Origin: a virus
IMG/VR virus record: IMGVR_UViG_3300020195_000066
Coordinates: 1-40,622 of that record
DNA: 40,622 bases
Direction: 5' to 3' (one strand)
The stretch's first letter is position 1, and each line of letters starts with the position of its first letter. Of the stretch, positions 24,339 to 31,465 are shown in pieces. Both the position numbers and the translations under genes were made by a program. The notes under the pieces were generated by a model. That model ran no database searches and was not told the DNA's origin. It worked only from the letters and a program-made list of their open reading frames with translations.

Positions 24339-25622
24339 TTACGCAGTGATAGTAAGTGAACCAGCCGTTGTAGCAGTCAGCGGAGTTACCGGGGTACTAT
24401 CAACAGCCTGGATTGTGAATGCAGTTACAGCGATTACTGTAGGCGTGCCGGTGATCTCACCAGTAGATCCATTGATCACAAGACCAACAGGCAAAGCTCC
24501 AACACTAATCGACCAAACAATCGGGTTGATAAAGTCGCCGCTCAACAGTGGTTGGACGTAAACCGCCGCGACATTGACAGGCTTATTTTGAGTAAAATCA
24601 AAATAGACTTGATAATTCCTGTGGGAGAAGGAAACAAAAAATTCATCGCCACCAGTATCTGAAGCGATACAATTGCCTGTCACTTCATAACCGAAATCGC
24701 CGTCGATATCTGTATCCGTAATTTGATCCATTTGACCACGGATATTAAGACTGGACCAACGAGTATCTGCATCACGCTCGTCAAGGCGAAAACTCAATGT
24801 TATAATATGATTTGCATCACGTGATGCAAATAGGTCTAGGTCTGATTTGGCCGGACGAGCAAACCTTGCAGTGAATGATGCTTTACGGTCACTAACATTT
24901 GTTACTTTCTTCTCAGTAAACTGCTTGCTTGCTATCGTGTTATTAAAATCAACACTCAACGACTTACCCCACAATCGCAAATTGGCAGTTCCGACAGGAG
25001 AACCGTTCTTGTCGAAAACATTTGAAATCATTCTTGTGTTATCAAATTCTGCAACCGTCGGAATTCCGAAGGCAGAATAATTGAAAGTAGTCGGCAAAGC
25101 CTGTTCTTGGATATCTACGTAATTACCTTGCAATCGAAGATTAGCCATGAAACGCTGACCGATTTCCATTTTCAAGCCGGTAATGTTTCCACGAGCTGCG
25201 GACACTTCGCGATATGTTCCAGCGTGCCACCAATAGGCGAACAAAGAAGGGACGAGACGACTTATCGGGTTCAAACGAGTGAGGCGAAGACCGAGAGAAG
25301 TTGTACGAGCCATTCCACAAGGAAGTAGAGCTACTTCGCATGAAGCTGTTCCAGTTGAACCAGTGACTCCAGGAGCAGTTGGAGGTGTCAACTCCATTGA
25401 ACCTTCAATGAAGGCTCGTTTATTTGTAACACTGAATGGGTCGTTCGTGAAAAACGGACGATCACGTTTTCGTTCGACTTTATCGAACTCGGTTCCAGAC
25501 TTGCCATCCATCAACTCAAAAGAGTTGAGGGCAGGTGTTCCTGTAGGGTTCAACCCTTCAGTTACTTCTGCTTTGATTACAAGAGCGCGTGTAGCGAAGA
25601 AATCTAGAGCGGGCTGTGGCAT
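24339..25622 (-). CDS. Major tail protein with C-terminal Ig-like domain
   Basis: A 427-residue tail tube subunit. The N-terminal three quarters are a tube-forming beta fold (FELMDGKSGTEFDKVERKRD, WHAGTYREVSAARGN, LGGNYVD-like strand). The last 80 residues read as a bacterial Ig/cadherin-like module: INPIVWSISVGALPVGLVIN, then GSTGEITGTPTV, typical of He_PIG-type domains found on the outside of tail tubes. It precedes the tail chaperones and tape measure, the standard siphophage order. A 10-bp hairpin follows its stop. Confidence 0.85.
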   Translation of the reverse strand: MPQPALDFFATRALVIKAEVTEGLNPTGTPALNSFELMDGKSGTEFDKVERKRDRPFFTNDPFSVTNKRAFIEGSMELTPPTAPGVTGSTGTASCEVALLPCGMARTTSLGLRLTRLNPISRLVPSLFAYWWHAGTYREVSAARGNITGLKMEIGQRFMANLRLQGNYVDIQEQALPTTFNYSAFGIPTVAEFDNTRMISNVFDKNGSPVGTANLRLWGKSLSVDFNNTIASKQFTEKKVTNVSDRKASFTARFARPAKSDLDLFASRDANHIITLSFRLDERDADTRWSSLNIRGQMDQITDTDIDGDFGYEVTGNCIASDTGGDEFFVSFSHRNYQVYFDFTQNKPVNVAAVYVQPLLSGDFINPIVWSISVGALPVGLVINGSTGEITGTPTVIAVTAFTIQAVDSTPVTPLTATTAGSLTITA

Positions 25623-25648
25623 GAGAGTAACTCCTGAGGTTTAGAAGA

Positions 25649-25849
25649 TTAACCAACCCAATTCCGTTTGGCAGGTTTCGGTTTGGTGGATTGTTGAATT
25701 TTATCTTCCCCGGGAGCTTCCGCAAGAGTCGAGGCTTTTATTTCTTGCATTGGAACAATTACTTCAGTTTCCGCTGACCAGCGCGAGAGTTCACATCCAT
25801 TTTTGTGGACATAATTTCCGCCAAGAGTTGAAAATGGTACATTGTTCAT
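25649..25849 (-). CDS. Small hypothetical protein (66 aa)
   Basis: A 66-residue protein starting MNNVPFSTLGGNYVHKNGCE, with an acidic to basic tail rich in Lys and Pro (KPKPAKRNWVG). It lies between the tail terminator-like gene and the major tail protein, on the same strand with small gaps. No family recognised. Confidence 0.55.
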   Translation of the reverse strand: MNNVPFSTLGGNYVHKNGCELSRWSAETEVIVPMQEIKASTLAEAPGEDKIQQSTKPKPAKRNWVG

Positions 25850-25872
25850 GAATGGTTCCGTTATGCCATTGG

Positions 25873-26331
25873 TTACGGGATGTCTTCGTCTACTGTTATC
25901 ACCTTCTTGTAAACAACTTCACATTTGAAAATTAGGTCGGATGTGATCACACCTTCGTGGGGAGGACCGTCTTGAGCTAAACTCCAAACAAAAGGTCTTG
26001 ACGCTTGGGCGGGTTTCCAGCCAATTAAAGCATCGGTTACTGCAAAATGCAAGCTAGAAAGCCTCGCGTCGTTATCGTCAAGTGTAGGAAGTTTCCGAAT
26101 AACAATTCGGATAATCATTTCAACTTCTGTATGTTGTCTCATCACTTGGCTGAATCCGCGTCCGTCGTCTTTTGGACGCATACGCTGACCTATGACCCAA
26201 GCCGCCGGAAAAGTCTTATTGAACTTTTCCATAAAATCTTTATCGTAAGAAGTTCCACAATAAATCGAGTTCGGTAGAACGGCTTGTAAACGGGCTTCAA
26301 CAGACGTTAAATCAATTCGACTGTTACTCAT
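25873..26331 (-). CDS. Tail terminator/completion-like protein
   Basis: A 152-residue protein containing FPAAWVIGQRMRPKDDGRGF, VEMIIRIVIRKLPTLDD and FKCEVVYKKVI at the C-terminus. The alpha-beta pattern and position (after the gpS/HK97 gp10-like gene, before the major tail protein) match the tail terminator slot (gpU-like), which caps the tail tube. The start overlaps the upstream stop by 8 bp. Confidence 0.65.
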   Translation of the reverse strand: MSNSRIDLTSVEARLQAVLPNSIYCGTSYDKDFMEKFNKTFPAAWVIGQRMRPKDDGRGFSQVMRQHTEVEMIIRIVIRKLPTLDDNDARLSSLHFAVTDALIGWKPAQASRPFVWSLAQDGPPHEGVITSDLIFKCEVVYKKVITVDEDIP

Positions 26332-26821
26332 TTGCAGCTCTCCTGATGGAATCTTCGAGTGGGGCTGTCAATGATTGTACCCAATCTCTCGGAAGAGATA
26401 ATCTTTGATTTGTTCCGGCTAATGGCAAGAAAGGTCGAGCAGGAATTGGTCCAGAGCTTTTTCCGAATACTTTATTCAAAGGATTGCCGAATTGTTGAAC
26501 CCAAGCGTAGTCTTCGGTTCCATCGAAATCAATTTCGCCATACTCGTCGGTAGATTGAGATTGGATACTGCCGTAGAGAGCATAAGAGTCCAAAAGAGCT
26601 TCTGTGGATTCATTTCCTCGACGAGATCTTATATTAACAGTAGAGTCTTTCAGCTGTTGCCAAGGTCTACCCCAAGGATCTCTTTGTTGTTCAAAAGTAG
26701 ATTCAACAAGTTCTTTCAAACGATCTGCGGCTACTGAAAAGAATGCTTTTTTACGAATAAGTGATCTTCGTATTTTTTTGAATACATTCAAAACACGATC
26801 GTCTTTTAAAATAATTCTCAT
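26324..26821 (-). CDS. Phage virion morphogenesis / neck protein (gpS- or HK97 gp10-like)
   Basis: 165 residues when started at ATG 26821, which overlaps the upstream stop (ATGA). The frame is open to 26845. Features: basic helix RRSLIRKKAFFSVAADRLKE, then QQRDPWGRPWQQLKDSTVNI and AWVQQFGNP, ARPFLPL at the end. The 'DPwGrpW..L...T' and 'RPFLpl' words are typical of the phage virion morphogenesis family (tail completion). It acts at the head-tail joint. Confidence 0.8.
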   Translation of the reverse strand: MRIILKDDRVLNVFKKIRRSLIRKKAFFSVAADRLKELVESTFEQQRDPWGRPWQQLKDSTVNIRSRRGNESTEALLDSYALYGSIQSQSTDEYGEIDFDGTEDYAWVQQFGNPLNKVFGKSSGPIPARPFLPLAGTNQRLSLPRDWVQSLTAPLEDSIRRAANE

Positions 26822-27141
26822 GACTCTCTTGCTCGAACAATCCAAGCGATTATACTATCAGCTGGAACAATCGGTTCAGCTACACTAATCATGAACTGTT
26901 GACTCGTTGCAGAAGTGATCATCTCGCCCATGACTGGATTAGCACCAGCTTCCATGATAAATTGGTCATCACCATTTGGAATCTTTGTAGCACCGAAAGC
27001 AGAATTTAATCCTCCAGTTTCGAGGAAATGTAGATCACGCATAAGGCGAACAGCTTTGACTTGTCTTCCAGCAAGGTCAATTAATGCACCCTTTCGCAAG
27101 ATTGTCGCAGCGACTCGAATTGCAGTTTGAGCATAGCTCAT
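26818..27141 (-). CDS. Putative head-tail connector component
   Basis: A 107-residue protein: MSYAQTAIRVAATILRKGAL at the start, then GGLNSAFGATKIPNGDDQFI and IVPADSIIAWIVRARES. No family recognised with confidence. Its place between the head-tail adaptor and the virion morphogenesis gene, with overlaps on both sides, is where head closure/stopper proteins lie. Confidence 0.6.
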   Translation of the reverse strand: MSYAQTAIRVAATILRKGALIDLAGRQVKAVRLMRDLHFLETGGLNSAFGATKIPNGDDQFIMEAGANPVMGEMITSATSQQFMISVAEPIVPADSIIAWIVRARES

Positions 27142-27641
27142 GATGCTCTCACGATACGGAGACCACCTCTTCCGATTGTGAATTGTTTTAACAAACGATC
27201 AGCAATCTGATAACGGATTTGATTATTGGATTGTGAACGGAAAAATTCAGTTTCAATGGGTCCGACTTTTTCAAATTTAATCGTTGACGCATCTACGTCC
27301 ACAATTAAAGAAGTGTTATGAGCTCGAAGGGCTAGTTCACAACAAGCATCACGAACAGGAACAATCGGCCAGATATTATCGTAACGAATACTGAGAAATT
27401 CGTCTTGGAACAAATATCGAGGAAACTGAAGCGCTTGATTGTAGTTCTTTAATGCACCAACAAATTGATATTCACTATCAATATATTGAGTAGCTCGGCG
27501 AAGAGCAATTTCTTTTACACCTTCACTTAGAGGATCCCATAATGTATTTCCCATCGCAGAATGATAAAGATTAGCATTGACAACAGAAACATAACTCTCT
27601 GCAACCAGCAATCCTGTTCCATCTTCAACGATCAATGCCAT
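27138..27641 (-). CDS. Head-tail adaptor (often annotated DnaT-like)
   Basis: A 167-residue protein starting MALIVEDGTGLLVAESYVSV, with EIALRRATQYIDSEYQFVG and LQFPR. This start and the ALRRAT.YID...F.G...QALQFPR pattern match the phage family usually called DnaT-like, which by position serves as the head-tail connector docking under the portal. It overlaps the upstream stop by one base and the downstream start by four. Confidence 0.82.
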   Translation of the reverse strand: MALIVEDGTGLLVAESYVSVVNANLYHSAMGNTLWDPLSEGVKEIALRRATQYIDSEYQFVGALKNYNQALQFPRYLFQDEFLSIRYDNIWPIVPVRDACCELALRAHNTSLIVDVDASTIKFEKVGPIETEFFRSQSNNQIRYQIADRLLKQFTIGRGGLRIVRAS

Positions 27642-27922
27642 TATTGTTCCTCGACCCAGCCGTATTCTGCATAATTGTCAACTTCTGCAGGATGCACCAT
27701 ATTACGCATTCCATCGCGATTCATTGCCACAAGCTGCGGATAATCAGGCTCGTTGTTAATTTGTGGCAATACGGGTGGCGCATCAGGCTCGTTGTTAATT
27801 TGTGGCAATACGGGTGGCGCAACGGGTGCAGGTGGCACCATAGCTGCAGGCACTACAGGCGCAGGCACCACAGGCGCACTTACGGTGGCTTCTTCTACTT
27901 TGCCCCAAGTTTTCTTACTCAT
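27641..27922 (-). CDS. Pro/Ala-rich small protein with internal repeat
   Basis: A 93-residue protein. The N-terminal half is Pro/Val/Ala-rich (SAPVVPAPVVPAAMVPP), then PPVLPQINNEPDA and PPVLPQINNEPDY in tandem, then a globular end (VHPAEVDNYAEYGWVEEQ). An RBS (AGGAGAAAG) precedes the ATG. It follows the major capsid gene, the place of decoration or minor head proteins in some phages. Function is unknown. Confidence 0.65.
   Translation of the reverse strand: MSKKTWGKVEEATVSAPVVPAPVVPAAMVPPAPVAPPVLPQINNEPDAPPVLPQINNEPDYPQLVAMNRDGMRNMVHPAEVDNYAEYGWVEEQ
27743..27820 (-). repeat. Perfect 2 x 39-bp tandem repeat
   Basis: Units at 27743-27781 and 27782-27820 are identical base for base and add exactly 13 residues each (PPVLPQINNEPDA-type). 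Identity at synonymous positions implies a recent duplication. Confidence 0.92.
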
Positions 27923-27939
27923 GATCTTTCTCCTGTTAA

Positions 27940-27967
27940 GAACAAGGGAGCCTAGACTCCCTTGTTC
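27940..27967 (-). other. Perfect 11-bp hairpin after the major capsid gene
   Basis: GAACAAGGGAG and CTCCCTTGTTC with a 6-nt loop lie 24 bases past the major capsid stop and just before the RBS of the next gene. There is no long T-run, so it may be a leaky terminator or mRNA stabiliser. Confidence 0.7.
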
Positions 27968-27991
27968 AATAAACTTGCTATCAAGGGCTGA

Positions 27992-29134
27992 TTAGCCTTT
28001 GAGTACCATCACATGTTCGTCTTTGATATTTTTGACGCCCCATGCACACCCAACCTCGTACCGCATCCGACGATACTGTGGATACATGGCAATCTCGAAT
28101 ACGAGACCTGTGCGAGGATCTTGAATCTGAGTACGATCACTGGCACCATCACCATTCGGTGGGAGTGCCGGCAATCTCATTGCACCCAAGATTGCAGAAC
28201 GATGAAACATCATGTTGGCACGATATACAGCAGTAGTCGTAATCGCCACTCCGTTTCCAAGAGCAGCTCGGAGGCCAGGAGAACCGATAACTACAACACC
28301 ACCGGACAGAGCAGTCTTCACTTGGTACTGATGAGCACTACCAGCAAAAGTAATAACATCACCTGCTACAATCGTTCCAGCGCCGACACCCACAGTGATT
28401 GCAGTCGCACCGATTGCATATGTGCCAGTAGTCGTGTAGGCATTGTTAGACGTGCCATTCACATGCAGTTTGATTTGAGCAGATTCACGCATTGGAACGC
28501 CATACAAATCTGTCAAGACGCCTTGACGCAATAGACTTGCATCACCAGCTTCATTCACTTTGAACAGGTTTGGTATCGTACGGATATTGACACCAGCATT
28601 CGTGTCCATAACCAAAGACAAATCGGAGTCGCCAGATCCATTGTCCACAAGGATCTTTCGAGCCTGAGCCATGTCATTGATCAAAACACCACTTCCAAAT
28701 GGTGCGGTTCCAGACGTACCCCATGCTCGTGAACCACGAATATAAAGAGCTGCGAAATCGGATTCAATTTCATTGACCAGAGTCCGCATTGCTTGTGCAA
28801 TCTGATTCTGTTGAATACTCAAGACACCAATGCCGCCGTTATTCAGCCCAAGTGCCTCTTCGCCTTCCCAACGGAAGGGGACCATCCGTGATTTCTGGAT
28901 TCGGAATGTTTCATTACCAACGACTGTATCGCCATTATCTGGCGCAGTAGTCGCGGGCACAATATCCTGAGCAACTCCAGGAGGAGTCACGGGGATCACG
29001 ACGTCTTGGTTGATAGCACCTCGAGCAAGACTGGGATCCCATGTCACTGAAGGAATGAAGCCGGTGAGTTCACGACCGATACGGTCAAGAGCTTTGTATG
29101 AATCTGCGATGAGGCGGGTCAGGGTATTGGCCAT
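27992..29134 (-). CDS. Major capsid protein, P22 coat-like
   Basis: A 380-residue HK97-fold coat protein. MANTLTRLIADSYKALDRIG at the start, TWDPSLARGAINQDVVIPV, and RIQKSRMVPFRWEGEEALGL match the P22 coat family. An inserted domain with GTYAIGATAITVGVGAGTIV and GDVITFAG strands corresponds to the P22-type insertion. It ends RYEVGCAWGVKNIKDEHVMV. It lies directly after the scaffold gene. It should be among the most abundant proteins. Confidence 0.92.
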   Translation of the reverse strand: MANTLTRLIADSYKALDRIGRELTGFIPSVTWDPSLARGAINQDVVIPVTPPGVAQDIVPATTAPDNGDTVVGNETFRIQKSRMVPFRWEGEEALGLNNGGIGVLSIQQNQIAQAMRTLVNEIESDFAALYIRGSRAWGTSGTAPFGSGVLINDMAQARKILVDNGSGDSDLSLVMDTNAGVNIRTIPNLFKVNEAGDASLLRQGVLTDLYGVPMRESAQIKLHVNGTSNNAYTTTGTYAIGATAITVGVGAGTIVAGDVITFAGSAHQYQVKTALSGGVVVIGSPGLRAALGNGVAITTTAVYRANMMFHRSAILGAMRLPALPPNGDGASDRTQIQDPRTGLVFEIAMYPQYRRMRYEVGCAWGVKNIKDEHVMVLKG

Positions 29135-29149
29135 GATAAAAATTCCTAG

Positions 29150-29911
29150 TTAGTCGACGAGAGTTCCGCCACTCGCAAAATGTCCAGAACGTGCAGTCTG
29201 ACTCATTGTATCAAAAGTGGCGCGGTTGATTTGTTTTCCACCGCTCGCGTTGCTTTCCTGCCCGCGTACGCCTGATCCGCTTCTTTGGTCCGACTTCAGG
29301 ATCATATCCTTACTCGGATGTCGGCTGATCAAGATTTCTACAGCTTCTTCAAATGGCGCTGGTTCACCCAGCAATTTTGTGCTCAACAATGCATTACCAT
29401 AATCATCCACAGCAACCACGTTTCCTTTGTCATCCCGTTTGAAATTCTTGGCGAATACCGCCTGAATCATATCACGAGGGACAACAGTCTTTTCATTCAA
29501 AAATACCGAACGAGAAAATGCACCACCGATCACTTCGGCATTGAGTTTCAATTCCAACCCATCTGCACGAAGTTTTTCTACTTGCGTTTCAGCACGTAGA
29601 GTAGTTGTAATTTGTTCCCGTAGACGATCTACATCACCAGATTCATAAAGTTTCTTGTCTTTGATACCATCAGCAATCAAAATTGCCTTCTTGGCAGCTT
29701 CAATATCCATATCTTTGAAGACGAAAGATTTTGCTTCAGCCGCTTCTTTTGCAAGACGATTCACTTTCGATTCTTCATTCAGTTCTGCAATTTTCTTGCT
29801 TGCTCTGAATGCGTCAAAAGCAATTTCAGTATTATCTTCACGAATATAAATCACATGACCATTTTCGTCAAGAACTATTGCACCGTTACCGTCTTTCTTC
29901 AACTTCCACAT
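29150..29911 (-). CDS. Scaffold protein
   Basis: A 253-residue, charged, helical protein with a coiled-coil-like segment (residues about 30-130: KIAELNEESKVNRLAKEAAE, DRLREQITTTLRAETQVEKL). The C-terminus is Ser/Gly-rich and basic (SDQRSGSGVRG), and ends SGHFASGGTLVD. It is directly upstream of the coat gene and after the portal, the classic place for scaffold. It resembles scaffolds near DUF4055 portals. Confidence 0.82.
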   Translation of the reverse strand: MWKLKKDGNGAIVLDENGHVIYIREDNTEIAFDAFRASKKIAELNEESKVNRLAKEAAEAKSFVFKDMDIEAAKKAILIADGIKDKKLYESGDVDRLREQITTTLRAETQVEKLRADGLELKLNAEVIGGAFSRSVFLNEKTVVPRDMIQAVFAKNFKRDDKGNVVAVDDYGNALLSTKLLGEPAPFEEAVEILISRHPSKDMILKSDQRSGSGVRGQESNASGGKQINRATFDTMSQTARSGHFASGGTLVD

Positions 29912-29976
29912 TTTGAATCCTTTTGAGCTTCTGCTCGTTATGATGTACTTTCTGGTACGAAATACACTAGAACCTA

Positions 29977-30005
29977 ATTGTGCAACAGTTCCTATTCGGT
30001 GTCAA
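29977..30005 (-). promoter_or_regulatory. Candidate promoter for scaffold and capsid genes
   Basis: On the minus strand, TTGACA (30000-30005) and CACAAT (29977-29982) with a 17-bp spacer. The -35 is consensus and the -10 matches 4 of 6. It sits in the 102-bp gap between portal and scaffold, the longest gap in the head genes, and would boost the abundant head proteins. Confidence 0.5.
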
Positions 30006-30013
30006 TGGCTGAA

Positions 30014-31456
30014 CTACAAAATCGGCGGTTTTATTTTTACCTCTGGCGTAAATTGTTCTTTGATTTTTGCTTCTTGGGTCAGTAGTCCTTCTTGTTCTTT
30101 TAGAACTTTACCAACTTCCTCCAAACCGTTCACTTCAATACTTAACATTCCGCGCCGAACACCTTCAGCAATAAAAGTCTCTGTAGATAGAGCATGCTGT
30201 TTATGCATCAATGCAATAACAGTCATTGACCCAACAGGATCAGTACCTGCATCCATATTCGCTTGCACAGTAACACTTCCACCTTCACCCTGCCCGCGCC
30301 ATTGAGCTGTGACAAATAATACTTGAGCAATTGAATCAGTGAAGTCTTGAATCATAGAAGCCAATGGTGACGCTTCTTTATTAGTCTCTTCACCAGCTTG
30401 CAATTCATTCTTTGCTTGCATATTATTCACTGGCAACAGCTTCGCTCCGGCTTGACGCATTTCTTCTTTCATACTGTCAAGAGAAGTGCGTCCGGCATTG
30501 ATTGCAGCGCCAGTATGCTCAACATACTTCAAATCTCCAGCAATTGGGATTAAAACTGCATTCTTAGCTCCAATAAGAATATCAGATTCACTTGTTCCAC
30601 CGATTAGAGCCAAAATTGGAACTTGAGCAGTCTGAATTAGAGCGTCGTAGCCGGATTGAGAGCTCCAATGTTTTTGATTCAAGAATGCTAAATCACGAAG
30701 CGGAGGTTCACAACGTAACAATCCTTTAGAATTGGTATAGTAAACAATCAATGGAATTTCATCTACATCAATCTTACGAGCAGGATTTAACATGATCCAC
30801 TGCTCCTTACCTTCAATAACCGTTCTTGTATGCTCTTCAACAAAAACACCATCTTGTCGTTTTGCATAAACAACAATGACTTCTTCCATGTTAGAATTAT
30901 AAGTGCCATCTGGCACTTCTTTCCAAATTCGATAACGGAATTGAATTAACTTTCCGTTAGAATCAGACAGCCATCCTACAATTTGACGTGGCGGCACGTG
31001 TTGCCAATACGGTCTAGCGTTAGCCTTTTTTGCATCCGCTTGCGATGCATTCGGTTGCACAGTAGGCGAATCCACAATGACGCAAGACATCCCGTAACCG
31101 ATGGCATAACGGAACCATTGACGAAAGAAAATAGTGTAATTGATGTTCTCAAAATTAACATCTTGCATGACTTCTTTAATCCAATCAGGCACGTCCTCGT
31201 TGATTACAAGAGGTTTACCGAATAGTCTTGATACATAGTTGCGGACCGTCTCTCCATAGGCAGGATACAATGTAGAGATTGCAGTTCTTGATTTGTAGTC
31301 GTCTGAATGTTCAAGTAACCACTTCGGCAAGTAACGAGTTCCGGCAGCTCTCATCGTAGAAGTTCCACCAAGAAGGGCATCAATCAGATCCCATTGCTCA
31401 GACATTGCAGCAATAGAAGGGTGAAGAGTTGAAACATTCTTCTCTGGCAGGTCCAT
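30014..31456 (-). CDS. Portal protein (DUF4055-like)
   Basis: A 480-residue protein forming the dodecameric DNA gate at the capsid vertex. The run RYLPKWLLEHSDDYKSR, YPAYGETVRNYVSRLFGKPL, FRQWFRYAIGYGMSCVIVD and PPLRDLAFLNQKHWSSQSGY matches the DUF4055 portal family. LPVNNMQAKNELQAGEETNK comes later. It is between TerL and scaffold, as expected. Confidence 0.9.
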   Translation of the reverse strand: MDLPEKNVSTLHPSIAAMSEQWDLIDALLGGTSTMRAAGTRYLPKWLLEHSDDYKSRTAISTLYPAYGETVRNYVSRLFGKPLVINEDVPDWIKEVMQDVNFENINYTIFFRQWFRYAIGYGMSCVIVDSPTVQPNASQADAKKANARPYWQHVPPRQIVGWLSDSNGKLIQFRYRIWKEVPDGTYNSNMEEVIVVYAKRQDGVFVEEHTRTVIEGKEQWIMLNPARKIDVDEIPLIVYYTNSKGLLRCEPPLRDLAFLNQKHWSSQSGYDALIQTAQVPILALIGGTSESDILIGAKNAVLIPIAGDLKYVEHTGAAINAGRTSLDSMKEEMRQAGAKLLPVNNMQAKNELQAGEETNKEASPLASMIQDFTDSIAQVLFVTAQWRGQGEGGSVTVQANMDAGTDPVGSMTVIALMHKQHALSTETFIAEGVRRGMLSIEVNGLEEVGKVLKEQEGLLTQEAKIKEQFTPEVKIKPPIL

Positions 31457-31465
31457 TAAAGTTCC

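Noticed and set aside
28013-28534. 173-codon open frame on the plus strand
   Set aside because: It is fully antisense to the major capsid gene, has Ser/Thr/Arg/Cys-heavy composition and no RBS; it mirrors the capsid codons.
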